64,000 nucleotides of DNA from Gemmataceae bacterium (GCA_025055795.1 JANWVV010000009.1:44676-108675); one strand, 5' to 3'; positions 16,973-26,588 are shown, counted from the stretch's first letter. Made by a program: numbers and translations. The notes: generated from the sequence alone by a model not told the origin.

Positions 16973-17911
16973 ATGCCACGCGATCCTTACGAAGTGCTAG
17001 GAGTCTCCCGCAATGCGACGCCGGAGGAAATCCAGAAGGCGTATCGCAAATTGTCGAAAAAATATCATCCCGACCGTAACCCGGGGGATAAGCAGGCAGA
17101 GAACGCTTACAAGGAGGTGCAGGAGGCATATGAGATTCTGAACGATCCGCAGAAGCGAGCGGACTACGATCGTTACGGTTTCGCGGGTCCGCCCCCCGGC
17201 GGTTTTGGCGGTGGTTTTGGTAACTTTGGCCAGGGCGAGCAGGTGCATCTGGACCCGGAGATGGCGGAAGAATTGTTCCGCCGCTTCATGGGTGGGTTCG
17301 GGGGTGGTTTCGGTGGCTTCGGTTTCAGTAACCTGGAAGATCTGCTCGGTGGGCCCCGCCGGCGGAGTGGCACGGGTACGCGCACGCGGGTACGGGCCAC
17401 CCCAACCATGGAACCAGTGGAGACCGAGGTTTCCATCCCCTTCCTCACCGCTGCGTTGGGGGGGACGGTCCCGGTCCGCGTGGGCGAGCGACTCATCGAG
17501 GTCAAGGTGCCCGCTGGTATCGAAGAAGGGAAAAAACTTCGCGTACCGGCCGAAGCTACAGGGGGCCCCGAAGTCCTGCTGAAGATTCATATCGAGCCCC
17601 ATCCGTACTTCCGGCGTGAGGGCAATGACCTGCTCCTGGAAGTGCCTATCAGTGTGGGCGAAGCCATCCTGGGGGGAAGTGTCGAGGTGCCAACCCTGAC
17701 CGGTGAACGACTGCAGGTCAAAATCCAGCCGGGAACGTCGACGGGCAAGCGGGCTCGTATACGCGGCAAAGGCATCCAAGGGGGTGATCTGTACCTGGTC
17801 TTCAAAGTTCTGGTGCCCCCCACCGAAGTGGACAGCCGCAGCCGCGAACTGATCCAGGAATTCATGCAACGCAACCCCTACAACCCGCGGGCCAACGTTC
17901 CCTGGGCCTGA
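16973..17911 (+). CDS. DnaJ/CbpA-type co-chaperone without zinc finger
   Basis: A 312-residue protein. The J domain (residues 1-70) has DPYEVLGVSRNATPEEI and the HPD triad in KKYHPDRNPG, needed to stimulate DnaK ATPase. A Gly/Phe-rich linker (about 75-125) precedes a DnaJ C-terminal substrate-binding region (VPAGIEEGKKLRVPAEA, PHPYFRREGNDLLLEVPISV, EAILGGSVEVPTL, RGKGIQGGDLYLVFKV). The four CxxCxGxG zinc repeats of canonical DnaJ are absent, so this is the CbpA/type II form. The ATG at 16973 is chosen because the J domain starts immediately after it. Confidence 0.9.
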   Translation: MPRDPYEVLGVSRNATPEEIQKAYRKLSKKYHPDRNPGDKQAENAYKEVQEAYEILNDPQKRADYDRYGFAGPPPGGFGGGFGNFGQGEQVHLDPEMAEELFRRFMGGFGGGFGGFGFSNLEDLLGGPRRRSGTGTRTRVRATPTMEPVETEVSIPFLTAALGGTVPVRVGERLIEVKVPAGIEEGKKLRVPAEATGGPEVLLKIHIEPHPYFRREGNDLLLEVPISVGEAILGGSVEVPTLTGERLQVKIQPGTSTGKRARIRGKGIQGGDLYLVFKVLVPPTEVDSRSRELIQEFMQRNPYNPRANVPWA

Positions 17912-18017
17912 TAGCCGTTCTGCTCACTGATCTCACAACCGGCCTGCTTTTTCTGTCAATTGATGGATTGATTCGCACCGCATAACCAACGTGCAGCAGT
18001 ATTTGCCGAAGGGACGT

Positions 18018-18407
18018 TTAACGACTCTTCGCGTAGGCCTGTCGTTCGAACCAATTATCGAAGTAAGGATGCCGGCCGCGACACCAGGCCCATAAACTTG
18101 ATAGGCCGTAGGCGGGGAGGAAAAACGGTCCCCATAGGCAATATTGGCGGACATGCACCTGTTCATGGGCGCGACAGAAATCCAAGGAAACGGCAGATCG
18201 CCCCAGGATGACGTGTCCCAGAGTCATCGCCTCGGCCCGGCATACGCGTTCCAGAAACCAGCTGGCCAGGCCGCCATGCACTTCGAGTGCTCCCTGCTGC
18301 CAGCGGATACCGCCTCCCCGCCACCAGCTCGGCAGAATAAATAAACAACCGAGCAAGGTATTCGGTAATGCCCACAAATAAGCAAATAATCGCAACATTC
18401 TTGCCAT
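18018..18407 (-). CDS. Small membrane protein with an HExxH motif
   Basis: A 129-residue protein with an N-terminal hydrophobic segment (LFAYLWALPNTLLGCLFILP) and a second one near the C-terminus (GPFFLPAYGLSSLWAW). Between them is CRAHEQVHVRQY, which satisfies HExxH, the zinc-binding signature of gluzincin metallopeptidases. The downstream NWFERQAYAKS could supply the third ligand, as in DUF4157-type domains. It is much shorter than typical proteases, so activity is uncertain. The ATG at 18405-18407 was chosen over the TTG at 18428; neither has a strong ribosome-binding site. It diverges from rnpA. Confidence 0.55.
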   Translation of the reverse strand: MARMLRLFAYLWALPNTLLGCLFILPSWWRGGGIRWQQGALEVHGGLASWFLERVCRAEAMTLGHVILGRSAVSLDFCRAHEQVHVRQYCLWGPFFLPAYGLSSLWAWCRGRHPYFDNWFERQAYAKSR

Positions 18408-18634
18408 TTTTCTGCCTGGATAGTTCAAACAAACCAGCTTGTTACATTTTAACCAGATCTCTTCATTGAGGATGAGTCAGGGAGGGTGAATTCAACTTGG
18501 TTGCTGGATCTATCCAGAATGGAACGAGGTAGATGGTAAATGCACCAACCCAACGAGCGATAAAGTGAACAGTTGGTCGGTAATTCCGCTGCCCCGCTTG
18601 CAGCGAAACAATAAAATCAAAGGGGGGAGCAGAC

Positions 18635-19135
18635 GTGGATGCAGGAGAAGTCGACAACCTGATCGGCAAGGGCGACCGACCAGAGCGACGGGACGGCCCG
18701 GAGCCGTCGGAACTAAGACGGCTGCCGCAGGAACCGCGACGCTATACTTTTCCTCCCCATTTGCGACTAAAGCGTGCCGCAGAATTCGAACGATGTTTTG
18801 CGCGTCGTCAGTCGGCGGCCGACAATGTACTGATTGTCTATGTCTGCGAAAACGGTTCACGGTATCCGCGTCTGGGCTGCGTGGTGTCGCGCAAATGTGG
18901 TCGGGCCGTGCGACGGAATCGCTATAAGCGGTTACTACGTGAGGCATTCCGGCTACTGCAGCACGATCTGCCCGCTGGGATCGACTATGTGGTATTACCC
19001 CGGCCAGGGTCGATGATCCCTTCCCTTGCAGCGATACAGCGTTCCTTGCTCCGGCTAGCTCGGCGAGCGGTCCGGCAATTGCAAGATAAGGGGTGGCCCC
19101 CTCAACCTTCCCCTCCCCAGGCGGCATCGTCATAA
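18635..19135 (+). CDS. rnpA: Ribonuclease P protein component
   Basis: A 166-residue protein. The core (from about residue 40) shows the RnpA pattern LRLKRAAEFERCF, GCVVSRKCGRAVRRNRYKR with the RNR box, and LLREAFR. It binds the RNase P RNA and assists 5' maturation of tRNA precursors. The first ~40 residues are an acidic/basic extension not found in short RnpA proteins (about 120 residues), and a proline-rich tail follows the core. rpmH (L34), the usual upstream neighbour, is not found; yidD follows as expected. Confidence 0.9.
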   Translation: MDAGEVDNLIGKGDRPERRDGPEPSELRRLPQEPRRYTFPPHLRLKRAAEFERCFARRQSAADNVLIVYVCENGSRYPRLGCVVSRKCGRAVRRNRYKRLLREAFRLLQHDLPAGIDYVVLPRPGSMIPSLAAIQRSLLRLARRAVRQLQDKGWPPQPSPPQAASS

Positions 19136-19165
19136 TCCCCTCAGGTGTCGGGAGGGCTGCCGAAC

Positions 19166-19441
19166 GTGAAAACATTGTGGCAGCAACTGACGAACCTTTT
19201 TCGCGTTATTGTCCATGGGATGTCGCGAGCCGTAGCAGCCTTTTTGATTGGTCTGGTGCGTTGTTACCAATGGTTGCTCCGGCCGCTGTTGCCACTTAAT
19301 CTGTGTCGCTTTCAACCCACCTGTAGCGAGTATTTTATCGCCGCGGTGCGCAAATACGGCCCTTTGTGGGGAACTCTGAAAGGATTGTGGCGATTGTGTC
19401 GTTGTCATCCCTGGGGGGGCTATGGCTACGACCCGCCCTGA
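19166..19441 (+). CDS. yidD: Membrane protein insertion efficiency factor YidD
   Basis: A 91-residue protein with the invariant YidD core: RCYQWLLRPLLP, CRFQPTCSEYF, KYGPLWGTLKGLWRLCRCHP and GYGYDP. The family is a small membrane-associated factor that aids YidC-dependent membrane-protein insertion. The start is the GTG at 19166, with GGGAGGG (19150-19156) nine bases upstream. A GTG at 19145 in frame is possible but lacks a ribosome-binding site. It sits 30 bases after rnpA, the usual order; yidC is not in the window. Confidence 0.9.
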   Translation: MKTLWQQLTNLFRVIVHGMSRAVAAFLIGLVRCYQWLLRPLLPLNLCRFQPTCSEYFIAAVRKYGPLWGTLKGLWRLCRCHPWGGYGYDPP

Positions 19442-19859
19442 TTCCCGGATTGCCAAATACGCCCATGATCTAGTTTTATCTGCTTTTATGTACAAAAATT
19501 AATTTAGTGTCAACAACAAATATCTTGCCGGTATATTGAACTTATGTATAATTTATGACGCATAGTCAAATCCGCGGAGACAGGGGGCGACAGAGTGGTT
19601 GGTTGATGTAACAGTCGCATGGCCAATCCGGGGGACCGGAAAGTTGTACTGCGAGAGCAGGTTGTACAACTGTTTCACCTTTCTTGGCCACAATCGATCC
19701 TTGCCTTTCCTTCAGCTAGGGTGAAGACATGGCATAAGATTCTGGAAACGGCGAAGTACGCAGTTGCATGATACGAATACCAACGGTAGGCGTAGGGAGT
19801 CCTGTTAAGAGCTAGCCGTTGCAGGGATCAGAAACGTACTCGATGACGAAGTGGCACCA
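19442..19859. other. Intergenic region upstream of the sensor kinase
   Basis: It is AT-rich in its first 130 bases and holds a promoter-like pair at 19525-19552. No gene is supported. Confidence 0.4.
19525..19552 (+). promoter_or_regulatory. Sigma70-like promoter candidate
   Basis: TTGCCG (19525-19530), 16-base spacer, perfect TATAAT (19547-19552) in an AT-rich stretch. It could drive the kinase gene about 300 bases downstream, giving a long leader. Judged by eye. Confidence 0.35.
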
Positions 19860-22079
19860 ATGGAGCCAACAGAATTGGACCAGCAAGCAGCGGCCGAGGC
19901 GACACCGCGGATGGATGCACAGCAATGTGCCGCGGCCCAAGCCTTAAGCCGACGCGGCCTGCAAGTGGCGTTGCAGGCCCCGGGCTACATTCTGCAGCGA
20001 TTTTTAGGACGTGGAGCCTATGGCGAAGTGTGGACGGCCATCAGTCGCAACACAGGGCGTACGGTAGCGATCAAATTTTTCACGGTCCGGGGTGGCCTGG
20101 ACTGGACGGCCCTGGCACGAGAAGTGGATAAATTACGCCATCTGTTTTCCGACCGCTACGTGGTGCAACTATTCGAGATCGGTTGGGAAGCGGATCCGCC
20201 CTACTACGTCATGGAATATATGGAAAACGGCTCCTTGGAAGAACTCTTGCGTACCGGGCCGTTACCCGTTGCTCAGGCAGTGTCGTACTTCCGCGACATC
20301 ACCGTAGCACTGATCCATGCCCACGACAAGGGGATATTACACTGCGACCTGAAACCCGCCAACATCCTTCTGGACCAGGATTGGCGTCCGCGACTGGCCG
20401 ATTTCGGTCAGGCACGGCTGGTGCAGGAAGCATCGCCGGCGTTGGGCACGTTGTTTTACATGGCGCCGGAACAGGCCGATCTGGAAGCAATTCCTGATGC
20501 CCGCTGGGACGTGTACGCTCTGGGAGCCGTGATGTATCGCATGCTAACGGGTGAGCTGCCCCATGCTCGGGAGGGACCCTGGCATCAGAATTTACCCTTG
20601 GCGGAACGGCTGGCAGCATACCGCGATTATTTGCGAACCGCCCTACCTCCCCGACGCCACCGAATGGTACCTGGTGTGGATAGCGGCCTGGCTGCTATTG
20701 TCGAACGTTGCCTGGCCGTCGATCCCGAACGACGGTATGCCAATCCGCAGGCTGTCTATTCGGCTCTTGAATCGTGGCAGATGCAGCGCTTGCGCCGGCC
20801 GCTCCTGATGTTTACCGCTGGGGCCTTCGGCCTGCTAATGCTGTTCTTGGCGCTGGTAGGGGCCTATCTGTTCTACACTACGATCACCACGGCCGAGCGG
20901 GAGGTAATCCAGCGGGCCCTGGAAGCCAATCGCTTTGCGGCCGCTGCTGAGGCTAACCAACTGGCCCTGGAAATCGAGCATCGCTGGCGCATCCTGGAGT
21001 TTGAAGCGGCCGATCCGCAGTTGCACCAGTGGTTGAGCGATAGCCATTTTGCCCATAACCGCGATGCGCAAGCGGCCTTGGAACAATGGCTGGCGGAGCG
21101 ACGCGCCAAGTATAATCGCGATTTCCGTTCTGGGTCGGAAGCGTCCCTATGGATGGCCCTGGATGCCAAAGGCATCCTGCGAGGAGCGGCACCCCCCAGC
21201 CCCTACCGGTTGCACTACTTCGGGCATCGCGATTATTTCACCGGTTTGGGCCGCAATCTGACCGAGGACACAACCGGCCCCCCCGCGGCGATCATCACGG
21301 CACCGCACCGCTCTCTGGTCTACCGTCGCCGTAGTACCCGCACCTGGACCGTTACTTTCAGCGTGCCCGTTTATGGCATGCCGGACGATCTGGAACCGCT
21401 GGGGGTGCTGGCCATGTCCGTTGATCTGAAGCAAGAGTCGGCCTCCGCGGCAGCCAGCCGCTTCCCGGTGCTGGTGGATTGTCGCCCGGATGAAAAAGAA
21501 GCCCGGCCAGGGTTGATCGTCCGCCACCCATACATGACCCGGCTTCCCCCGGAACTACCCGACGAACAACTACCTTTGTACTACGCAGAGTCGATTCTAG
21601 CTGCCTTGGGCGAACACCGCTCCTCCCGTCCACTACCAAATGGGCAGACATCACTGCCGCCGGAGGTTGTCTGGCTGGAACATTACACGGACCCGGTCGA
21701 TGACCCCGTTTACGCCGGGCCTTGGTTGGCCGCGGCCGTGCCTGTCTTGATCCAATCGGACGAAGAACACCCTCAGGACACCGGTTTTGTGGTTCTGGTT
21801 CAGGAAAGGCGGGATGAAGTACTAGCCCCGGTACGGGCGTTACAATGGCGGCTAGGTTATGGAGCTGCGGTGGCGTTGTTCGTCGTATTGATCCTGCTGG
21901 CAGCCTGGACGGCCGGACTGACAGCACTGCTGCAGCAGTCGCCGTCTTCGCGTCTGACCCGCTTTTTCCGCCGCTGGTTGTCGGGACCGGTCTGGTCGGA
22001 ATCGTTGCGCTCCTCGTCAACCGGCACGTTGCCAGGCTCGGCGTCACCTGCCTTGTCCCCCGTTGAACCATCGCGGTGA
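19860..22079 (+). CDS. Transmembrane Ser/Thr protein kinase with extracytoplasmic sensor domain
   Basis: A 739-residue protein. Kinase domain: glycine loop LGRGAYGEVW (about 49-58), VAIK with Lys72, catalytic loop HCDLKPANILL (161-171), DFGQARL (181) and MAPEQ (201). The catalytic loop has Cys instead of Arg before the Asp (HCD rather than HRD), a non-RD kinase, so activation-loop phosphorylation may not be needed. A membrane helix at about 318-346 leads to a roughly 320-residue extracytoplasmic region with a YRLHYFGHRDYF segment resembling a Cache ligand-binding domain. A second membrane helix (GAAVALFVVLILLAAW) closes it. The FHA-cyclase gene lies 186 bases downstream and could be a partner. 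The ligand is unknown. GTG at 19851 is an alternative start. Confidence 0.85.
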   Translation: MEPTELDQQAAAEATPRMDAQQCAAAQALSRRGLQVALQAPGYILQRFLGRGAYGEVWTAISRNTGRTVAIKFFTVRGGLDWTALAREVDKLRHLFSDRYVVQLFEIGWEADPPYYVMEYMENGSLEELLRTGPLPVAQAVSYFRDITVALIHAHDKGILHCDLKPANILLDQDWRPRLADFGQARLVQEASPALGTLFYMAPEQADLEAIPDARWDVYALGAVMYRMLTGELPHAREGPWHQNLPLAERLAAYRDYLRTALPPRRHRMVPGVDSGLAAIVERCLAVDPERRYANPQAVYSALESWQMQRLRRPLLMFTAGAFGLLMLFLALVGAYLFYTTITTAEREVIQRALEANRFAAAAEANQLALEIEHRWRILEFEAADPQLHQWLSDSHFAHNRDAQAALEQWLAERRAKYNRDFRSGSEASLWMALDAKGILRGAAPPSPYRLHYFGHRDYFTGLGRNLTEDTTGPPAAIITAPHRSLVYRRRSTRTWTVTFSVPVYGMPDDLEPLGVLAMSVDLKQESASAAASRFPVLVDCRPDEKEARPGLIVRHPYMTRLPPELPDEQLPLYYAESILAALGEHRSSRPLPNGQTSLPPEVVWLEHYTDPVDDPVYAGPWLAAAVPVLIQSDEEHPQDTGFVVLVQERRDEVLAPVRALQWRLGYGAAVALFVVLILLAAWTAGLTALLQQSPSSRLTRFFRRWLSGPVWSESLRSSSTGTLPGSASPALSPVEPSR

Positions 22080-22265
22080 CCGCCCTTGATTCTGCCCAGC
22101 CTATTGCCCCTGTTGTGCCCATAGATGGTCGTGGGAAGCTTCACGGTCCTGTTGTCGACCGTATTGCGGTACACAAACCGGTCATTCCGCTATAGCAGTG
22201 TCTCCACAACGGTTCCTATTGTCAAACCATACTTTAGCCCTGAATGAGAGCACGACCCAAACGGG

Positions 22266-24062
22266 ATGGTCGAAATGTTGACACTCGTGGCGTACGGTCC
22301 GAAAGGGGAACATTTCTGGCAGCGGGTACTGCCGGTGTCGGGCACGGTTGTATTAGGCCGGAGCAATCCAGAGTGGTCGGTACCCTGGGAGCCGTTTTTA
22401 TCCCGTCGCCACGTGGAACTGCGTGTGGAAGGGGAAAAAGTGCACCTGCGTCGGCTGCCTGAGGCCCATAATCCTGTATTCCGACGCGGCGTGGCCATTG
22501 AGGAGGAAGTACTGGGCGCTGGTGACAGTTTTGTCATTGGTCAAACGTTATTTACGCTAACAGAGGAGGTGGTTGCGGGGCCCGGCGAGTCGGACGACAG
22601 AGCGCCGGTGCACAGTCGGACTATCACCTTGCAGGAACTGGAACCGGTGCCCTTCCGGGACGCTCCCCGGCGTCTGGATGTGTTGCGTCGCTTGCCCGAG
22701 GTGATCCGTCATGCTGCGGATGAGCGGGAAGGGCTGGCCCGGGTGGTGGACCTGCTTCTGGCGGGTATCCGCCGGGCCGAGGCGGTGGCCGTGGTTACCC
22801 CGGAGAACGTTTTGCACTGGGACCGACGCCATAGCAGGGCGGGGCGATTCGTGCCCAGCCGCCGCCTCATTCACATGGCTATCCGCCAGCAGCGTCAGAC
22901 CGTGGTGCATGTCTGGTCGGCCACCAGTTCTACTGGCAGTAACGCCGTTACCATGCCCGCAGCGACTGGTTCGACTCTTTATACCTTGCAGGGAACGTTC
23001 GACTGGGCGTTCTGCACCCCTATCCGTTCGGAAAGTTGTCCGGAGTGGGGACTGTACGTCGCCGGTCATTTCGACGGTGGCCGACTTCCCTGGGAAGGTG
23101 AACTGCAGGAGGACGTCAAATTTACCGAGTTGGTCGGTGACATTTATGCGGCGTTGCGGCAAGTACAACAGTTACGAGAACGACAGGGGCTGTTTCGACG
23201 GTTCTTTTCCCCGGCCGTGCTGGAGGTGCTGGCAGGGCGGGAGGCCGCGGAGGCGTTGGCTCCGCGTGAAGCGGACATCACCGTGCTGTTTTGTGATTTG
23301 CGCGGATTTGCCCGTACGGTGGAGGCGGCCGAGGACCAGCTACTGCAGGTGTTGCAGCGTGTCAGTGCGGCATTGGGGATCATGACGCAGGCGATCCTGC
23401 GGCATAGCGGCGTGGTAGCCGATTTTTTGGGGGATGCGGCTTTAGGTTTCTGGGGTTGGCCTACCCCGCAGCCGGGGCGGATCCGCGAGGCCGCTCTGGC
23501 CGCTCTGGACATCCGCGGACAGTTTGCCGCTGTGGCCGCTGACCCTCAGCACGTCCTGCACGGCTTCCGCGTCGGGATCGGCATTGCCTCGGGTCGGGCT
23601 GTCGCGGGGGGGATCGGCACCGCCGAACAAGTCAAAATCACCGTGTTTGGACCACCCGTCAATCTCGCCGCACGTCTGCAAGATCTAACCAGACGTTTGG
23701 GTGTTCCCATCCTGCTGGATGAACCCACCGCAACGGCTCTGCGGCAAGCCGGCGATACGGCGGCCTTTGCGCGGGTGCGACGACTGGCCCGCCTCATTCC
23801 CCCGGGATTGACACGCCCATTGACAGTAGCCGAACTGTTACCCGCTGGCCCCCAGGCCCCCCTCAGCGATGAAGACATCACCACTTACGAAGCGGCCCTC
23901 GATGCCTTCCTGACGGGACAGTGGGACCAGGCCTACCGTCTCCTGCACCGTATTCCCCCCGACGACCGCGGCAAAGACCTCCTCATGGAAATCATCTTGC
24001 AACACGGCCGCAAGCCACCCCCTTCCTGGTCGGGTGCCATCGTGATGGCACACAAAAGTTGA
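22266..24062 (+). CDS. FHA-GAF-class III adenylate/guanylate cyclase
   Basis: A 598-residue soluble signalling protein. An FHA domain (about 15-100: VLGRSNPEWSVPWEPFLSRRH) would bind phosphothreonine. A GAF-like region (about 150-290: WAFCTPIRS, WGLYVAGHFDG) follows. A class III nucleotide cyclase domain (about 335-500) has metal-binding Asp residues in TVLFCDLRGFA and VADFLGDAALGFWG, the base-specifying Lys in EQVKITVFG, and transition-state Asn/Arg in PPVNLAARL, so it looks catalytically complete. It makes cAMP or cGMP; I cannot tell which. The FHA domain and the kinase just upstream suggest phosphorylation-controlled cyclase activity, which is inference. Confidence 0.85.
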   Translation: MVEMLTLVAYGPKGEHFWQRVLPVSGTVVLGRSNPEWSVPWEPFLSRRHVELRVEGEKVHLRRLPEAHNPVFRRGVAIEEEVLGAGDSFVIGQTLFTLTEEVVAGPGESDDRAPVHSRTITLQELEPVPFRDAPRRLDVLRRLPEVIRHAADEREGLARVVDLLLAGIRRAEAVAVVTPENVLHWDRRHSRAGRFVPSRRLIHMAIRQQRQTVVHVWSATSSTGSNAVTMPAATGSTLYTLQGTFDWAFCTPIRSESCPEWGLYVAGHFDGGRLPWEGELQEDVKFTELVGDIYAALRQVQQLRERQGLFRRFFSPAVLEVLAGREAAEALAPREADITVLFCDLRGFARTVEAAEDQLLQVLQRVSAALGIMTQAILRHSGVVADFLGDAALGFWGWPTPQPGRIREAALAALDIRGQFAAVAADPQHVLHGFRVGIGIASGRAVAGGIGTAEQVKITVFGPPVNLAARLQDLTRRLGVPILLDEPTATALRQAGDTAAFARVRRLARLIPPGLTRPLTVAELLPAGPQAPLSDEDITTYEAALDAFLTGQWDQAYRLLHRIPPDDRGKDLLMEIILQHGRKPPPSWSGAIVMAHKS

Positions 24063-24169
24063 CAAGCTGGCGAGACCAACAATACCCCCCAATGGTTGCC
24101 CCATTTTTGCAATAACTACTATACGAGCGTCTTGCCAAGTGATGGCGACTTTTTGATCAAAACTGGTTT

Positions 24170-24197
24170 TTGACATTGAATTGATTTGTGATATTAT
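24170..24197 (+). promoter_or_regulatory. Strong sigma70-like promoter candidate facing pstB antisense
   Basis: Perfect TTGACA (24170-24175), 16-base spacer, TATTAT (24192-24197) in an AT-rich patch. It points rightward, where the next plus-strand gene (pstS) is 1.3 kb away and pstB lies on the opposite strand. A transcript would run antisense through pstB or be a small RNA. No experimental support. Confidence 0.35.
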
Positions 24198-24313
24198 GTT
24201 CATAATACTATAGGGCAAGCCGCAGTTTGAGACAGTGGGGGTGGAAACTGCTTGTGGTGTAGCCTCGGTGCAAAACCAGCGGGTGAAAAGCGACGGGGGA
24301 GCGGCACAAAGGA

Positions 24314-25174
24314 TCAGCCAAAGCGGCCGGAGAGGTAATCGGCAGTACGCTCTTGCTTGGGTTGAGCAAACAATTCGGCTGTTGGACCAGTTTCGATCAG
24401 CCGACCTTCGTAGAAAAAAGCGGTGTAATCGGCTACCCGCATAGCTTGCTGCATGTTGTGGGTAACGATAACGATGGTGTACTGTTGTTTGAGCTGCAGG
24501 ATCAATTGTTCAACCGCCAGGGTACTTTTGGGGTCGAGGGCACTGCAAGGTTCGTCCATCAGCAGCACTTCGGGATTGGTGGCCAGGGCACGGGCAATGC
24601 ATAGTCGTTGCTGCTGACCGCCAGAGAGGGCGAGAGCCGAGGCGTAGAGCCGATCCTTGACTTCGTCCCACAAGGCCGCCTGTCGCAGGCACCGTTCCAC
24701 CAGTTGATCCAGGTGGGGACCAGCAGGCATGCCGGCCATCCGGGGACCGAAGGCAACGTTGTCATAAATCGATTTGGGAAATGGGTTGGACTTCTGGAAC
24801 ACCATCCCCACCCGGCGGCGGAGGGCGACAACGTCTTGGTCCGCTGCATAAATGTCTTGGCCATCCAATAGAACGCGGCCGGAGTGCCGTACCCCTTCAA
24901 TCAGATCGTTCATGCGGTTGAGCAGGCGAAGCAGCGTGCTTTTGCCGCATCCACTCGGTCCAATAAAGGCTGTGGCCGCCCGTGCCGGGATCGACAAAGT
25001 GATGTCGTACAACGCTTGCTGACTACCATACCAGAAATCAACATGGTCGATCTGGAACTTGGGTTCGACAGCTAGCTGTAATGAAGAAGAGGAAGACACT
25101 CCTTCCGCCGGGGCCGCTGCCCGTCCCATCCCAGCAACTGCCCCCCACCCCGCTGGCGGAGCCAATGCACTCAT
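24314..25174 (-). CDS. pstB: Phosphate ABC transporter ATP-binding protein
   Basis: A 286-residue ABC ATPase with Walker A (GPSGCGKST), Q-loop ([17 protein letters not shown], the PstB-specific Q-loop context), signature motif ALSGGQQQR, Walker B ([14 protein letters not shown]) and H-loop ([16 protein letters not shown]). It energises high-affinity phosphate uptake together with PstC and PstA. The N-terminal ~35 residues are a low-complexity Ala/Gly/Ser extension, so a later start at residue 16 is possible. It is divergent from pstS rather than last in a pstSCAB operon. No phoU is present. Confidence 0.95.
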   Translation of the reverse strand: MSALAPPAGWGAVAGMGRAAAPAEGVSSSSSLQLAVEPKFQIDHVDFWYGSQQALYDITLSIPARAATAFIGPSGCGKSTLLRLLNRMNDLIEGVRHSGRVLLDGQDIYAADQDVVALRRRVGMVFQKSNPFPKSIYDNVAFGPRMAGMPAGPHLDQLVERCLRQAALWDEVKDRLYASALALSGGQQQRLCIARALATNPEVLLMDEPCSALDPKSTLAVEQLILQLKQQYTIVIVTHNMQQAMRVADYTAFFYEGRLIETGPTAELFAQPKQERTADYLSGRFG

Positions 25175-25493
25175 GCGACGACTACCCTACTTTTTTTTCT
25201 GCCGAAATAATCGCCTGTTTGATCCCACCGCCTAGCATAGCCGGTTGCCGCTGGACTGATGTAAAGGAATGATGAGCTTTTTATGTGGATTGATGCGATT
25301 GTTCTTCATGGTTTCTTCGTCGAATTTGCATTATTTTGCAGTAACCCTTTTCTAAGTTAGCTCCGGAGCAGGATGTGGCCGCAAGCGAAGTGTTATTGTC
25401 GAGCCGTCGTACGCACGGTCGCTGGCGAGCACAGACAAATGTCCCCCGAGGACAGAAAAAGCAACAAGGCCATTCCAGACGGAGGGACGTGTT
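25175..25493. other. Divergent pstB/pstS control region
   Basis: It separates the two divergent phosphate-transport transcription units. No clear Pho box was recognised by eye. The GGAGGG ribosome-binding site of pstS lies just before 25494. Confidence 0.5.
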
Positions 25494-26588
25494 ATGCAGC
25501 AGAGCCGGTGGTCCACGCCGATCCACAGGCTGCGCAAACAGACCATCGCCATCATTCTAGTGGCACTGACAAGTATTTCTGGCTGCCGCGGAAACGGTTC
25601 CGCTGCCTCCACCCGCATCACCGCTGGAGGAGCCACGTTCATCGATCCGCTGATGCAAAAGTGGTCAGCCGAATACCGCCGCCAGCAGGGCGTCGAAATC
25701 GATTACGTGGCCAAAGGTTCTGGTTACGGCATTACCAACGTCATCAATCGCAACCTGGCATTCGGTTGTACGGATGCACCAATGAACAAGGGCGAGACAG
25801 AACAAGCCCGAAACACCGGTGGCGACGTATTGCACATTCCCCTTACCCTGGGAGCTATTGCCATTATTTATCATCTGCCGGGGGTGCCTGACCTGATCCT
25901 CAGCGGCGAAGTATTGGCCGATATTTACCTGGGTCAGATCACCCAATGGAACGATCCCCGGATAGCCGCATTGAACCCCGGTGTGGCACTGCCGGCAAAG
26001 GCGATCGTACCGGTCCGGCGGGCCGAAGCCAGCGGCACCACCTATGTCTTTACCGAGTATCTGAGCAAACGAAGCCGGGAATTTGCCGACAAGGTGGGGG
26101 TTAGCAAAAGTCCTAAGTGGTTCGTAGAGATCCTGGGGAAAGAAGGGAATGCAGGCATCACCGCCCATGTCAAGCAGACAGAAGGGAGCCTTGGCTACGT
26201 GGAACTGGAATATGCCCGGAAAAACCAGTTAGCAACAGCACGCCTGCTCAACGCCGCCGGCAAAGCGGTAGCTCCCGAGGCCGGTGCCGTAACGGCCGCT
26301 GCCCAAGCCGCGCTGGAGGCGCCACGTACAAGCGAACCGTATTCCCTTCATCCACTCACCTTCTCCTGTACCGATGCCGCAGGCGAAACAGCTTACCCCA
26401 TTGTCGGGGTCAGCTACGCCATTTTGTACCAGAAGCAGCCCAAACAGCCGGGTCAAAGCCTGGTGGCCTTCCTGAAATGGGCGTTGCAGCAAGGACAAAG
26501 TTATGCCGCGGAACTAGGCTATGCTCCGCTGCCCGCCGAACTGGTCCGCCGGGGCAGCGAACTGCTCGATACGGTAACCTATGAATGA
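25494..26588 (+). CDS. pstS: Phosphate ABC transporter substrate-binding lipoprotein
   Basis: A 364-residue protein with a lipoprotein signal peptide: basic start, hydrophobic core, lipobox TSISGC with the lipidated Cys at about residue 32. The mature part matches PstS: GATFIDPLMQKWSAEYRR, VAKGSGYGI, GCTDAPMNKGE, PLTLGAIAIIYHLPG, LGQITQWNDPRI and RAEASGTTYVFTEYL, which contains phosphate-contacting residues. It binds phosphate outside the cytoplasmic membrane and delivers it to the PstCA channel. The start has GGAGGG upstream. It is followed by the pstC-pstA fusion gene. Confidence 0.95.
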   Translation: MQQSRWSTPIHRLRKQTIAIILVALTSISGCRGNGSAASTRITAGGATFIDPLMQKWSAEYRRQQGVEIDYVAKGSGYGITNVINRNLAFGCTDAPMNKGETEQARNTGGDVLHIPLTLGAIAIIYHLPGVPDLILSGEVLADIYLGQITQWNDPRIAALNPGVALPAKAIVPVRRAEASGTTYVFTEYLSKRSREFADKVGVSKSPKWFVEILGKEGNAGITAHVKQTEGSLGYVELEYARKNQLATARLLNAAGKAVAPEAGAVTAAAQAALEAPRTSEPYSLHPLTFSCTDAAGETAYPIVGVSYAILYQKQPKQPGQSLVAFLKWALQQGQSYAAELGYAPLPAELVRRGSELLDTVTYE

